Assembly (NCBI RefSeq): GCF_010723305.1
Contig: NZ_BLKW01000004.1
Span: 930,001 to 994,000, forward strand
Direction of reading: 5' to 3'
DNA from: Mycobacterium botniense
Lineage (GTDB): Bacteria > Actinomycetota > Actinomycetes > Mycobacteriales > Mycobacteriaceae
Length of the DNA: 64,000 bases
Below the pieces are notes generated by a model. It saw only the letters and a program-made list of their open reading frames with translations, was not told where the DNA came from and made no database searches. A program made the position numbers and the translations under genes. Numbering within the stretch: position 1 is the first letter of the stretch; each line of letters begins with the position of its first letter. Below are positions 8,920 through 22,040 of the stretch, in pieces.

Positions 8920-9651
8920 ATGTGGTACTGGTTGTTCAAGTACATCTTCATGGGCCCGATCCTGGCCTTACTGGGTCGCCCGAGAGTCGAAGGGCTGGAA
9001 CACGTCCCGCGCTCGGGGCCAGCTATTCTGGCCAGTAACCACTTGGCGGTGGCGGACAGTTTTTATCTACCGCTGGTGGTCCCGCGCCGGATCACATTCC
9101 TCGCCAAGCGGGAGTACTTCACCGGTACCGGCGTGAAGGGCTGGTTTATTCGCTGGTTCTACAGCACCACCGGGCAGGTGCCGATCGACCGTTCCGATGC
9201 CGACGCCGCGCAGGCGGCGTTGCAGACCGCAGAGCGGCTGCTCAAACAGGGCAAGTTGCTGGGCATGTATCCCGAGGGCACCCGCTCGCCCGACGGCCGG
9301 CTGTACAAAGGCAAGACCGGGCTGGCCCGGCTGGCACTGCACACCGGGGTTCCGGTGATACCGGTGGCGATGATCGGCACCGAGAAAGTCAACCCGCCGG
9401 GCAGCAAGATGTGGCGGTTCGGGCGGGTGACCGTCCGGTTCGGCAGACCGATGGACTTCTCCCGGTTCGAAGGGCTGGCCGGTAATCGATTCATCGAGCG
9501 GGCGGTCACCGACGAGGTGATCTATGAGCTGATGCGGTTATCCGGTCAGGAATATGTCGACATCTACGCCGCCAGCATCAAAAACGGTGGCAGCGGCGGC
9601 GAGGAGTCGGCCAGCGACGCCGATCGGATTCCCCAACCCGCAGTCGGCTGA
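8920..9651 (+). CDS. 1-acyl-sn-glycerol-3-phosphate acyltransferase family protein (PlsC-like)
   Basis: The product has 243 residues beginning MWYWLFKYIFMG. It carries the PlsC-family HX4D catalytic motif in NHLAVADSFYLP, and the substrate-binding EGTRSPDG block (MYPEGTRS). The N-terminal hydrophobic segment should anchor it at the membrane. It is expected to acylate lysophosphatidic acid or a related glycerolipid. ATG 8920 is preceded by GAGGGAGGG, which decides this start over earlier in-frame GTG codons. It converges with the GT87 gene. Confidence 0.88.
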   Translation: MWYWLFKYIFMGPILALLGRPRVEGLEHVPRSGPAILASNHLAVADSFYLPLVVPRRITFLAKREYFTGTGVKGWFIRWFYSTTGQVPIDRSDADAAQAALQTAERLLKQGKLLGMYPEGTRSPDGRLYKGKTGLARLALHTGVPVIPVAMIGTEKVNPPGSKMWRFGRVTVRFGRPMDFSRFEGLAGNRFIERAVTDEVIYELMRLSGQEYVDIYAASIKNGGSGGEESASDADRIPQPAVG

Positions 9652-9733
9652 CAGCCCGGGGCGGCCCACCGCCGGCCGCGGCACCACGGCGTTCGGTAGC
9701 GGGATTCCCGGACAGCCGTGCGGCGCGCTCGGC

Positions 9734-11032
9734 TCAGCCGACGGCCGTCATCGACGCCGGACCGCGCACCGCCGCGACCGGGCGCGCTGGACGAGCTGCC
9801 ACGGTGACTCCCGCCGCAACGATGACCGCCAGCGCCCACCACACGTAGGAAGATCCCGCAAGTTGACGCCACCAGGGCGCAGTCGCCTCATGGTGTTTGG
9901 GCAGCAGGTTGATCGGCGTCCACACCATCAGCGCGACTCCCGCAGCGCTCACCGCGGCCAGCACCGCATTGCGTCGCCGCCACGCCAACGCCGTGGTCAC
10001 CATCACGGCGGGCAGCATCCACACCCAGTGGTGTGACCACGACACCGGAGAAACCACCAACCCGAACAGGGCAACGCAGATCACTGCCAGGAACGGTTCG
10101 CCGGCGCGCAGCACCCGCCGCGTCGCCCATGCGGTCAGTGCCAGAACCAGCAGGCACCCGGCCAGCCACAACAGCAATCGGTCACGCTCATCGAGCCCCA
10201 GCCGCGCCAAGGCGCCGGCCACATTCTGATTGGTGTTCAACGTCGCCGCGCCGATCCGGTCGGTTTTACGCACGGTGTCGGTCCAGTACTCCCATGAATC
10301 GCGCCAGGCCAGCACGAAACCCAACAGAGTCGCCGCCGCGAAGGACGCGACCACCGTCATCACCGTGCGGGTATCGCGGCGCAGCAGGAAGTAGAGCAGA
10401 AACACCGCCGGTGTCAGCTTCAGGGCGATCCCCAGACCAAGCAGCACACCACGCGGCCAGTAGGTACGGCGGGGCACGCAGTCAGCGATCACCAGGGTCA
10501 TCAGCAACACGTTGATTTGGCCGAACGCGAAGTTTGATTTGATCGGCTCCAGCCAGATCGCCGCGGGCGCCACGACCGCCACGGCCACCCAGCATCGGCG
10601 TAACCACGCAGGCCCGGGCGCCAGCTGCGAGCGGCTCCACACCTCCAGGCGGGTCAAAACGATCACCGTCGAGGTGATCAGCAGCACCAACGTGGTAAGC
10701 GTGATCGCCACGCTGGCGGCAGGCATCCGCAGCCACGCAAACGGGCAGAATGCGACAGCGGCCAGCGGAGGATAGGTGAACGGCAGATCCAATCCGATCG
10801 GGGTATGAAACAGCACACCGCCGGTGTAGAGCGGACGGCCGTCCAACCAGGCCTGACTGCCCATGCGGTAGATATCGACATCGATGCGATAAGGAGTGTG
10901 CCCAAGCAACGCCCAGGCGGTGTAGCCCAGCGCCGCGAGGCCCAGCAGCCAGAGCACGCACCACAGCAACATCTGCCCAATGGCGATCCGCCCGTGTTGT
11001 GTGCCCACGTCGGGCGATTGCCATTCACTCAT
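9734..11032 (-). CDS. GT87 polyprenyl-phosphomannose-dependent alpha-1,2-mannosyltransferase
   Basis: The product is a 432-residue polytopic membrane enzyme of the GT-C fold, orthologous in appearance to the mycobacterial enzyme that adds alpha-1,2-mannose branches to LM/LAM (Rv2181 type). It has about ten hydrophobic spans. The conserved acidic loop after the first span reads [12 protein letters not shown], as expected for a polyprenyl-phosphate-mannose-using GT-C active site on the outer face. Further family blocks are [32 protein letters not shown] and [14 protein letters not shown] chose ATG 11032 (MSEWQSP) because upstream in-frame sequence is not membrane-like. It is divergent from the membrane protein gene at 11121. 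Confidence 0.88.
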   Translation of the reverse strand: MSEWQSPDVGTQHGRIAIGQMLLWCVLWLLGLAALGYTAWALLGHTPYRIDVDIYRMGSQAWLDGRPLYTGGVLFHTPIGLDLPFTYPPLAAVAFCPFAWLRMPAASVAITLTTLVLLITSTVIVLTRLEVWSRSQLAPGPAWLRRCWVAVAVVAPAAIWLEPIKSNFAFGQINVLLMTLVIADCVPRRTYWPRGVLLGLGIALKLTPAVFLLYFLLRRDTRTVMTVVASFAAATLLGFVLAWRDSWEYWTDTVRKTDRIGAATLNTNQNVAGALARLGLDERDRLLLWLAGCLLVLALTAWATRRVLRAGEPFLAVICVALFGLVVSPVSWSHHWVWMLPAVMVTTALAWRRRNAVLAAVSAAGVALMVWTPINLLPKHHEATAPWWRQLAGSSYVWWALAVIVAAGVTVAARPARPVAAVRGPASMTAVG

Positions 11033-11120
11033 GTCGCAGGACAGCCTATCGGTGCTCCCGTGTTCGCCGATCGCGATAGCAGAACCCGGTCTGCGCGAAA
11101 GTGGGCGTACGTTTTTAACC

Positions 11121-12008
11121 GTGCTCAGCTGGTTACAGCATGACATCATCGACCGCGGGCGGTTGCCGTTGCTGTGCTGTCTGGTCGCGTTCATCCTGAC
11201 CTTCTTCGTGACCAGAAGCTTCGTGCGCTTCATCCGGCGCCGTGCGGAACAGGGCCTGCCGCCCAAGTGGTGGCAGCCGCGCAATATCCACATCGGGTCG
11301 GTGCACATTCACCACGTGGTGATCGGGGTGGTGCTGGTGATGGTCTCCGGTGTGACACTGGTCGCCCTGTCCGTCGACGGAAAAGAACCCGAATTCACTG
11401 TAGCCGCAACGGTTTTTGGCATCGGAGCAGCGCTGGTTCTCGATGAATACGCGTTGATCTTGCATTTGTCCGACGTGTACTGGGAAGAGGACGGCCGCAC
11501 CTCGGTGGATGCGGTTTTTGCCGCTACCGCCGTCGGCGGACTGCTCGTGCTGGGTTTGCATCCGCTGATGTTTTTCATTTCCCTATGGCATGACACCACC
11601 CACTCGCCGCTGCTGCGGGTCGCGGTGATCTGCGGATTGGTGCTGACGCCACCGCTGGCGGTGGTGGTGTTGCTCAAGGGCAAGGTGTGGACCGGGCTGG
11701 TCGGCATGTTCTTCGTTGTGCTGCTGGTCATCGGCGCGATCCGGTTGTCCCGCCCCCATGCCCCGTGGGCGCGCTGGCGCTACACCAAACAGCCGGACAA
11801 GATGCGGCGCGCCTTACAGCGGGAACGTACGTTACGCCGACCGATCGTGCGCGCCAAACTGTGGTTGCAATGCGCGGTCGCCGGCACCCCCCGTCTCCCC
11901 GACGAGCGCACGGTCGACGCCGAGCTGGATCGGGAAGTGCATGCCGCCCCGGCGCCGGAGGCACCTCAGCGCGCGCTGGCGGCCGGCCGCGCTGCTCTGA
12001 GCCGATGA
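11121..12008 (+). CDS. Conserved polytopic membrane protein of unknown function
   Basis: The product has 295 residues starting at GTG 11121 ([11 protein letters not shown]). It has about six or seven hydrophobic segments and a cytoplasmic-looking charged C-terminal tail of about 80 residues. The loop [17 protein letters not shown] is rich in histidines and lies between the first and second spans. The acidic segment [25 protein letters not shown] is also distinctive. The gene is conserved next to the GT87 mannosyltransferase in mycobacteria, and an envelope role is possible, but I know of no assigned function. The start gives the same length I recall for the M. tuberculosis counterpart. Confidence 0.75.
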   Translation: MLSWLQHDIIDRGRLPLLCCLVAFILTFFVTRSFVRFIRRRAEQGLPPKWWQPRNIHIGSVHIHHVVIGVVLVMVSGVTLVALSVDGKEPEFTVAATVFGIGAALVLDEYALILHLSDVYWEEDGRTSVDAVFAATAVGGLLVLGLHPLMFFISLWHDTTHSPLLRVAVICGLVLTPPLAVVVLLKGKVWTGLVGMFFVVLLVIGAIRLSRPHAPWARWRYTKQPDKMRRALQRERTLRRPIVRAKLWLQCAVAGTPRLPDERTVDAELDREVHAAPAPEAPQRALAAGRAALSR

Positions 12009-12034
12009 CCGCCTCACCCGGTTAGGCTGCCGGC

Positions 12035-12550
12035 GTGCGGTACTTCTATGACACCGAATTCATCGAGGACGGCCGCACCATCGAGCTGATCTCGATCGGG
12101 GTTGTCGCCGAGGACGGCCGTGAGTATTACGCGGTGTCCACCGAGTTCGATCCCGAGCGGGCGAGTCCCTGGGTCCGCACCCATGTGCTGCCCAAGCTGC
12201 CGCCGCCGTCCTCGCAGCTGTGGCGCTCGCGCAGCCAGATCCGCGCCGATCTCGAGCAGTTCTTCGGTGTCGGCGGCGCCGACCCGATCGAGCTTTGGGC
12301 CTGGGTGGGAGCCTACGACCATGTTGCCTTATGCCAACTGTGGGGACCGATGAGCGACCTGCCGGCGGCCATGCCCCGGTTCACGCGGGAATTGCGTCAG
12401 CTATGGGAGGACCGTGGATGCCCGCGGATGCCGCCGCGCTCGCGTGATGTGCACGACGCGCTGGTGGATGCCCGCGATCAGCTACGCCGCTTCCGTCTCA
12501 TCATCGCTGACGCCCGGGCGGGGACGGTTCCCGCCGACCACGCCCGATGA
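12035..12550 (+). CDS. RNase AS, DEDD-family 3'-5' exoribonuclease
   Basis: The product has 171 residues. It resembles the mycobacterial RNase-T-like exoribonuclease (Rv2179c type), which degrades RNA from the 3' end with preference for adenylate. The DEDD metal ligands are visible: Asp6 and Glu8 in YDTEF, an Asp in AWVGAYDHVAL, and the His/Asp of VHDALVDARDQL near the C-terminus. The start is GTG 12035, 26 bp after the previous gene, with a weak ribosome binding site. It is followed 60 bp later by aroG. The length fits the family. Confidence 0.88.
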   Translation: MRYFYDTEFIEDGRTIELISIGVVAEDGREYYAVSTEFDPERASPWVRTHVLPKLPPPSSQLWRSRSQIRADLEQFFGVGGADPIELWAWVGAYDHVALCQLWGPMSDLPAAMPRFTRELRQLWEDRGCPRMPPRSRDVHDALVDARDQLRRFRLIIADARAGTVPADHAR

Positions 12551-12589
12551 CCCGCAGGCCCACCCGCACCGCGTGCGCTGATCAGCTAA

Positions 12590-13996
<1,407 letters not shown>

Positions 13997-14004
13997 CATC
14001 CGCT

Positions 14005-14064
14005 GCGAGCGTGCGTGTTTGCACACCGACACGCCGCAATCGGTGGCATTGCATGCACGCTCGC
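14005..14064. repeat. Palindromic intergenic repeat, copy A
   Basis: This 60-bp element has perfect 10-bp terminal inverted arms: GCGAGCGTGC at 14005-14014 and GCACGCTCGC at 14055-14064. It lies in the gap between the convergent aroG and pknL genes. A second local dyad (CTCGCGAG repeated at 14060-14067 and 14072-14079) follows. Related copies lie at 41061-41117 and 55817-55872. It may also help terminate the two convergent transcripts, although no T-run is present. Confidence 0.65.
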
Positions 14065-14083
14065 GAGGGGTTCTCGCGAGAGG

Positions 14084-15307
14084 TTACAGCAGCGCGCTCA
14101 GATTGCTGCCGATCGTCCACGCCGCGGCGGCGACCAGGCCGGTGACTGCGAGCACGACCGCCACCCAAATCAGCACCATCCGTTGGGCGTGCTGCCGCGC
14201 CGCAACGAATTCACTCATCTCGATACCGGCGAACGTGCCTGACAAGAAGCGGTATTCGTGCTCGTACGGTGTATGGGGCTCCTCCGGCCAAGCCCCGGGC
14301 ACCCGGGTGAGCCGGCGAGTGGGATGACGTCTTGGGGTAGGGGCGGCCTGCCGCGGCTCGCGGTCAGTGGTCTGGTGCCCATCCAAGCCGCTGTCATAGA
14401 GCGCGGCCGAACGATGCTGGGCGGAGTCCCGCGGCGCGGGTACCCGAAACGCCGGCAGCGCCAACTCGGCGGCGATCGCGTCCAGTTCAGCACCCATCGC
14501 GATCGCGTCGGCGTATCGCTCACCGGGATCCCGGGCTGTCGCGCGGGCCACTAATTCATCGAATTGCCCGGGCACGCCGTCGATTGTGCTGCTGGGCGCT
14601 GGTACGTCGGCATCAAGACGTTGGTAGGCGATCGACAATGCCGAGTCGCCGCGGAACGGTGTCTGGCCGGTCAACAGCTCGTAGACGAGAATGCCGGCTG
14701 CGTACACATCGCTGCGGGGAGTGGCGTTCCCGTCGCGAACCTGCTCAGGTGACAAATAGGCCGCGGTGCCGAGAATGACGCTGGCCGAGGTGATTCCCGC
14801 TGCGGCGACAGCCCGGACGAGGCCGAAGTCGGCAATCTTCACCTCGCCGTCGTCGGAGATCAGCACGTTCTCGGGTTTGACGTCGCGATGGACCAGTCCC
14901 GCCCGGTGGGCGGTGGCCAGCCCGCGCAGCACCGGCCGCAACACCGCGGCCACCGCATGCGGTGGCATCGGGCCACGTTCGACCAGCAGCTCGCGCAGGG
15001 TGCCGCCCTCGATCAGCTCCATCACCAAAAACGGGTGCCGGGCGTCCAGGCCCTGGTCGTAGACCGCGACCAGGGCGGGATCCTTCAACCGGGCGACGGC
15101 GCGGGCCTCGAGCTGAAAGCGAGTCAGGAACTGATCGTCGCCGGCGTAGCGCGAGTCCAAGACTTTCAGTGCGACGGGGCGGTCCAAACGGACGTCCAGG
15201 CCACGGTAGACCGTCGAGGTGCCGCCGGCGCCGATCGGAGCCAGAACCCGGTAGCGCCCCTCCAGCATCGCACCGACCAGGGCGTCTCCCGTCACGGCTT
15301 CCGTCAC
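14084..15307 (-). CDS. pknL: Transmembrane Ser/Thr protein kinase PknL
   Basis: The product is a 407-residue Hanks-type kinase. It has the Gly-rich loop GAGGTSTVYRG, ATP lysine Lys48 (VALKVLD), catalytic HRDVKPEN (Asp142) and metal-binding DFG (Asp160), followed by an activation loop with Thr173 and Thr181. A juxtamembrane linker precedes one transmembrane helix near residues 377-398. Only a few residues remain outside the membrane, so no sensor domain is present, as known for PknL. GTG 15307 was chosen from similarity to the M. tuberculosis N-terminus; the frame also continues to an ATG at 15355, and the ribosome binding site is weak for both. It is divergent from its known substrate's gene at 15367. 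Confidence 0.92.
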   Translation of the reverse strand: MTEAVTGDALVGAMLEGRYRVLAPIGAGGTSTVYRGLDVRLDRPVALKVLDSRYAGDDQFLTRFQLEARAVARLKDPALVAVYDQGLDARHPFLVMELIEGGTLRELLVERGPMPPHAVAAVLRPVLRGLATAHRAGLVHRDVKPENVLISDDGEVKIADFGLVRAVAAAGITSASVILGTAAYLSPEQVRDGNATPRSDVYAAGILVYELLTGQTPFRGDSALSIAYQRLDADVPAPSSTIDGVPGQFDELVARATARDPGERYADAIAMGAELDAIAAELALPAFRVPAPRDSAQHRSAALYDSGLDGHQTTDREPRQAAPTPRRHPTRRLTRVPGAWPEEPHTPYEHEYRFLSGTFAGIEMSEFVAARQHAQRMVLIWVAVVLAVTGLVAAAAWTIGSNLSALL

Positions 15308-15366
15308 GAGGCCATCGTAGGTGCCGGTGTGCTCACGGTGTGCGAACGTGTACACATAGCGTCGGC

Positions 15367-15792
15367 ATGAGTTCTACACTGGGCGCGGTGAGTAGCATTC
15401 CGGCCGGTGAGGACGTACTGGACCCCGACGAACCCACGTATGATCTGCCCGGGGTCGCCAAGCTGCTCGGGGTATCGGTCAGCAGAGTGCATCAGCAACT
15501 GCGGGAGGGTCACCTGGTCGCGATACGGCGCGGCGGTGACGTGGTGGTGCCCCGGGTCTTTTTCACCGAATCCGGGGAGGTGGTCAAGAGCCTGCCGGGC
15601 CTGTTGACGATCCTGCATGACGGCGGCTACCGCGACACCGAGATAATGCGCTGGTTGTTCACCCCGGACCCGTCGTTGACCATCACCCGTGACGGGACGC
15701 GCGATGCCGTCACTAACGCCCGCCCGGTGGACGCCTTGCATGCCCATCAGGCCCGCGAAGTTGTGCGCCGAGCGCAGGCGATGGCCTATTAG
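15367..15792 (+). CDS. Winged-helix DNA-binding protein, PknL substrate (Rv2175c type)
   Basis: The product has 141 residues. The helix-turn-helix lies at about residues 28-55 (YDLPGVAKLLGVSVSRVHQQLREGHLV spans it), followed by a wing and the C-terminal block RWLFTPDPSLTITRDGTRDAV, which is highly conserved in mycobacteria. The M. tuberculosis counterpart is a dsDNA-binding protein phosphorylated by PknL on its N-terminal segment, which lowers DNA binding. Here the genes are divergent and only 59 bp apart, so autoregulation is plausible. An 8-bp palindrome GTGTACAC (15348-15355) lies between the chosen starts. ATG 15367 is preferred; GTG 15388 is an alternative. Confidence 0.87.
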   Translation: MSSTLGAVSSIPAGEDVLDPDEPTYDLPGVAKLLGVSVSRVHQQLREGHLVAIRRGGDVVVPRVFFTESGEVVKSLPGLLTILHDGGYRDTEIMRWLFTPDPSLTITRDGTRDAVTNARPVDALHAHQAREVVRRAQAMAY

Positions 15793-15820
15793 CTGACCTC
15801 GTTGAGGTGGCCTCTTTAAT

Positions 15821-18771
<2,951 letters not shown>

Positions 18772-19662
18772 GTGACTCTGAACACCGTCGCACTGGAGCT
18801 GGTGCCGCCGAATGTGGAACACGGTGTGGAGCAGGCGGCCGAAGAGGCCCGCAAGGTGGTGCAACTGTCCGCGGAATCCGGCCTCGATGGCCGGATCGGC
18901 CACGTCATGATCCCCGGGATGATCGCCGAAGAGGCCGATCGGCCGGTCGAGATGAAGCCGAAGCTGGATGTGCTTGAGTTCTGGTCGCTCATCAATCCGG
19001 TGCTGTCCGTGAAGGGGCTGTGTACCCAGGTCACGGCTTTCATGGATGAGCACTCCCTGCGCCGGCGCCTCGCCGATCTGTGCGCCGCCGGCATGGAGGG
19101 CGTCGTTTTCGTCGGGGTACCGCGCACCATGCACGACGGTGAGGGATCCGGCGTCGCGCCGACCGATGCCTTGTCGATCTACCGTGACGTGGTCGACAAC
19201 CGCGGCGTGATCTTGATCCCCACGCGCGCGGGTGAGCAGGGCCGGTTCGGTTTCAAATGCGAGCGCGGCGCTAACTTCGCGCTCACCCAGTTGCTGTATT
19301 CCGACGCGATTGTGGGCTTTCTGACGGAATTTGCCCGGAACACCGATCACCGGCCCGAGATCCTGCTCTCATTCGGATTTGTGCCGAAGGTGGAAAACCG
19401 GATCGGATTGATCAAGTGGCTGATCCAGGATCCGGGCAACGCTGCCGTGGCCGCTGAGCAGGAGTTCGTGACAACACTGGCGGAGAGCGAACCCGCCCGC
19501 AAGCGCCAGCTCATGGTCGATCTGTACAAACGCGTCATAGACGGGGTCGCAGAGCTCGGTTTCCCGCTGAGCGTGCATTTCGAGGCGACGTACGGTGTTT
19601 CCGCGGCGGCGTTCCAGACCTTCGCCGAGATGCTCGCCTATTGGGCGCCCGACCGCTGCTGA
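18772..19662 (+). CDS. Non-canonical methylenetetrahydrofolate reductase
   Basis: The product has 296 residues beginning MTLNTVALELVPPN, with AAGGAG about 8 bp upstream. It matches the mycobacterial protein (Rv2172c type) described as an atypical, FAD-independent MTHFR that makes 5-methyl-THF for methionine synthesis. It is shorter and more divergent than MetF. Visible landmarks are the TIM-barrel-like start with GLDGRIGHVMIPGMIAEEADRP, then MEGVVFVGVPRTM and the conserved GEQGRFGFKCERGANFALTQLLYSD block. metH lies 37 kb away in the same window and would use the product. The reductant (F420 or NADH) cannot be told from sequence. Confidence 0.82.
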   Translation: MTLNTVALELVPPNVEHGVEQAAEEARKVVQLSAESGLDGRIGHVMIPGMIAEEADRPVEMKPKLDVLEFWSLINPVLSVKGLCTQVTAFMDEHSLRRRLADLCAAGMEGVVFVGVPRTMHDGEGSGVAPTDALSIYRDVVDNRGVILIPTRAGEQGRFGFKCERGANFALTQLLYSDAIVGFLTEFARNTDHRPEILLSFGFVPKVENRIGLIKWLIQDPGNAAVAAEQEFVTTLAESEPARKRQLMVDLYKRVIDGVAELGFPLSVHFEATYGVSAAAFQTFAEMLAYWAPDRC

Positions 19663-19672
19663 CCCGCAGGCC

Positions 19673-20389
19673 TCACCGCGACGCCTGATCACCCGATTCG
19701 GTGAACCGCGGCGAGCGGTCGCGGGCCAGCCACGCCAGCAGCGCCACCACCCCTGCGACCGCGAACGAGGCGATGCCCAGCCACAGCGCCGCCCTGGTGA
19801 ACGAGCGGGTACTGGGGTCGGTGTAGCGGGCTTGCGCGCTCATGGTGCTCACGGCGCCCGGTTTGAGCTTCCACTCCACCACCTCAGGATCGACCCGCTC
19901 GCCGTTGGTGGAGGTCACCGGGCCGGGAAACGAGACGCTCAGCTCGACGTCGGCGTCGGGGTCACTCAACGACGTCAGGTCGGCCCGGCCCTCGAGGATC
20001 ACCAGGTTGCCGGCCCGGCGCAGCGACAGGTTCACCCCGGCGGCATCGGGATTCATATTCGCCAGCTGCGGCAACTCGGCGAAAGTCAAATCCGAAAAGA
20101 CCGCCTGCGAACCGACATAACCATCGCTGTCATATTTCGACACCGCTACTTTTTGGCTGAAGGGCACGTTGTTGGGATCGAGCTGCGGGCCGGTGTCCTT
20201 GGTGTTGCGTGGTTTTGCCGCGGCGATGATCTGCCCGGATACCAGGTCGTCGGGGGAGACCGTGATCGACGCCTTGATCCGCACGCAACCAGCGACCAGG
20301 GGCACGAGCACCACCAGCAGCGCGGCAGCCAGCACCCGCTGGCGCCCGATGCACCCGCGGACGACGGACCGGAGAACACTGGCGCGCAC
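19673..20389 (-). CDS. lppM: Lipoprotein LppM
   Basis: The predicted product has 238 residues. A lipoprotein signal ends in the lipobox LVAGC, giving the lipidated Cys35 if translation starts at GTG 20389. The mature region begins VRIKASITVSPDDLVSG and continues with the conserved block FSDLTFAELPQLANMN. A C-terminal hydrophobic segment (AALWLGIASFAVAGVVALLAWLA) followed by basic residues suggests a second membrane anchor. In M. tuberculosis LppM influences phagosome maturation and has a folded beta-rich domain able to bind PIMs. The start is uncertain because the frame stays open upstream. It converges with the MTHFR-like gene. Confidence 0.85.
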   Translation of the reverse strand: MRASVLRSVVRGCIGRQRVLAAALLVVLVPLVAGCVRIKASITVSPDDLVSGQIIAAAKPRNTKDTGPQLDPNNVPFSQKVAVSKYDSDGYVGSQAVFSDLTFAELPQLANMNPDAAGVNLSLRRAGNLVILEGRADLTSLSDPDADVELSVSFPGPVTSTNGERVDPEVVEWKLKPGAVSTMSAQARYTDPSTRSFTRAALWLGIASFAVAGVVALLAWLARDRSPRFTESGDQASR

Positions 20390-20461
20390 CAGGTCATCGT
20401 GCCAGACCGGTGTCCCCGATGCGCTGCCGCCATCGCTGCAGCCGTGCACACATTCAGCGCG

Positions 20462-21061
20462 TCACAGCGGCAGCTTTCGGCCCAGAATCGCAAAGGCTCG
20501 CGGATCGCCGGCGAAGTAGTAGCCGCGGATGATGTCGGTGAAGCCCAATCGGCGGTACAACCGCCACGCCCGGTTGGTCTCGCCGTTGGCCTCCGGGGTC
20601 GAGAGCAGGACGTAGGCTTCCCCACGCCCGGCGAGGAGTCGCCGGGCCAGTGCCTCACCCAGCCCATGGCCCTGGGCCCGGGGATGGATATGTAATTCGG
20701 TCAACTCGAAATAGCTGGCCATCAGCTGGTTTATCTCGGGGTCGGTGAAGCCGCCGCGCTGCAAGCCGAGCACAACTTGCTGCTGCCACCACTGATCGGG
20801 CGCCCCGCAGTATCCATAGGCCACGCCGACCAAGGGTGCGCTGCTCAGTTCCGCGGCCGACGGTGCGTCGCCGGGGCGGCTATCGACCTCGACTGCCGCC
20901 ACCGCCTGCCAGCCGTGTCTTTGTGTGTGTTCCAGCCACATAGCCGCCCGCTGGTTTTCGGTGCCGCGGGGGTAGCGCATTGCGTCGACGTACACCCCCA
21001 GGGCATCATCAAGGCGGCGCTGCATATCGTGCGGCTGCAGATCGATGAGGAATGTCGCCAA
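20462..21061 (-). CDS. GNAT-family N-acetyltransferase
   Basis: The product has 199 residues from TTG 21061. That start is chosen because GAGGAGG lies 10 bp upstream, and the resulting N-terminus (ATFLIDLQPHDMQRRLDDAL) matches the mycobacterial orthologue as I recall it. An ATG at 21109 has no ribosome binding site. The GNAT core is clear: LHIHPRAQGHGLGEALARRLL is motif A with the Q/RxxGxG acetyl-CoA loop, followed by NRAWRLYRRLGFTDI. The Rv2170-type protein has been reported to acetylate isocitrate lyase in M. tuberculosis; substrate identity here is inferred. It lies 72 bp upstream of lppM on the same strand. Confidence 0.83.
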   Translation of the reverse strand: MATFLIDLQPHDMQRRLDDALGVYVDAMRYPRGTENQRAAMWLEHTQRHGWQAVAAVEVDSRPGDAPSAAELSSAPLVGVAYGYCGAPDQWWQQQVVLGLQRGGFTDPEINQLMASYFELTELHIHPRAQGHGLGEALARRLLAGRGEAYVLLSTPEANGETNRAWRLYRRLGFTDIIRGYYFAGDPRAFAILGRKLPL

Positions 21062-21278
21062 CTCGCGGTGTCCTCCTCGGGCGCTGATCCGCTGCGGTGA
21101 TTCCCCCATTATCGGAGTGCGCGGCGGCTGCCGACCGCCAAACCGTCGCCGCTAGAATCGGCCTACGAACCAGTGGTACGGCGCAGACTGACCTCGTATC
21201 ATCTCAAGTAGTTGCCCACACTAGGGTGCGCACGTGCTCTCGGCAGCCACGTGACAGGTTTTCGGCAAGGAGGGACGA

Positions 21279-21671
21279 ATGCCACTCTCCGATCATGAGC
21301 AGCGGATGCTCGAGCAGATCGAGAGCGCTCTCTACGCCGAAGACCCCAAGTTCGCGTCAAGTGTTCGTGGCGTGGGGTTGCACGCGCCCACAACCCGGCG
21401 GCGGGTGCAAGGCACGGGGCTGTTCGTCATCGGTCTGGGGATGCTGGTGTCCGGTGTGGCGTTCAAAGCCACGATGATCGGCAGCTTCCCGATCCTTTCG
21501 GTTTTCGGATTTGTCGTGATGTTCGCCGGTGTGGTGTTCGCCATCACCGGTCCGCGGCTGCCCGGGCAGCGGGACCGCTCCGGCGGAGCGCGGAAAGGTC
21601 GTGCCAAGGGTGGGGGCAGCACCTTCACCAGTCGCATGGAGGACCGCTTCCGCCGCCGCTTCAACGAATAG
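21279..21671 (+). CDS. DUF3040 small membrane protein
   Basis: The product has 130 residues. It begins MPLSDHEQRMLEQIESALYAEDPKFA, the DUF3040 hallmark, followed by two transmembrane segments (about residues 48-65 and 70-90) and a basic Gly/Arg-rich tail. AAGGAGGGA precedes the ATG by about 6 bp. Family members sit next to the dcw cluster in many actinobacteria and have no established function. The transcript appears to end at the strong hairpin at 21687-21715, separating this gene from mraZ. Confidence 0.85.
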   Translation: MPLSDHEQRMLEQIESALYAEDPKFASSVRGVGLHAPTTRRRVQGTGLFVIGLGMLVSGVAFKATMIGSFPILSVFGFVVMFAGVVFAITGPRLPGQRDRSGGARKGRAKGGGSTFTSRMEDRFRRRFNE

Positions 21672-21686
21672 CGGCCGGGTTTCCAC

Positions 21687-21715
21687 GGGGTAGCCAGGTG
21701 CGCTACCCCGTTTTT
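21687..21715 (+). terminator. Rho-independent terminator after the DUF3040 gene
   Basis: A perfect 8-bp stem, GGGGTAGC (21687-21694) and GCTACCCC (21702-21709), with a 7-nt loop is followed by GTTTTT. This is a textbook intrinsic terminator, uncommon in mycobacteria, located 15 bp after the stop codon. Confidence 0.85.
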
Positions 21716-21761
21716 GTCGTGTCCTTGTCCTTGTCGTGTTTTTGTCGTGGTTTTTGTCGTG
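21711..21761. repeat. Short direct repeats of TTTTTGTCGTG
   Basis: The 11-mer TTTTTGTCGTG occurs at 21711-21721, 21739-21749 and 21751-21761, with a partial TTGTCGTG at 21731-21738. The first copy overlaps the terminator's T-run. The role is unknown; the pyrimidine-rich strand bias is striking in this GC-rich setting. Confidence 0.7.
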
Positions 21762-21970
21762 CGGGGATGAGGGCGCGGATGAGGCCGCGGCCCGGGCGTG
21801 GCGCCGGCAGGCTTTCCCCACAACGCCCCACTGAGCCCGTTCCAGGGCTCTGAACAGGAAATTTTTTCCGCGATGGGTTCGCAATCGGGTAGGTAACGGC
21901 TGTGTGCGAAGCCACGGCAGCACGGCTGTAGCAGGAAAGATACCAATCCTTCTCTAGCGATATGGAGCAA

Positions 21971-21998
21971 AGTGGGGGATAGTGGGGTATGGTGGCAG
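21971..21998 (+). promoter_or_regulatory. MraZ operator boxes upstream of mraZ
   Basis: Three direct repeats with exact 10-bp spacing read AGTGGGGGAT, AGTGGGGTAT and GGTGGCAGAG, starting at 21971, 21981 and 21991. Tandem TGGG-type repeats separated by about 5 bp are the known recognition pattern of MraZ. They lie 43 bp before the mraZ start, so autoregulation of the dcw operon is the natural reading. The third repeat is degenerate. Confidence 0.75.
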
Positions 21999-22040
21999 AG
22001 AACGGAATGCGGAGCCTGAGGTGGGGCGGGAGGTGGCCAG

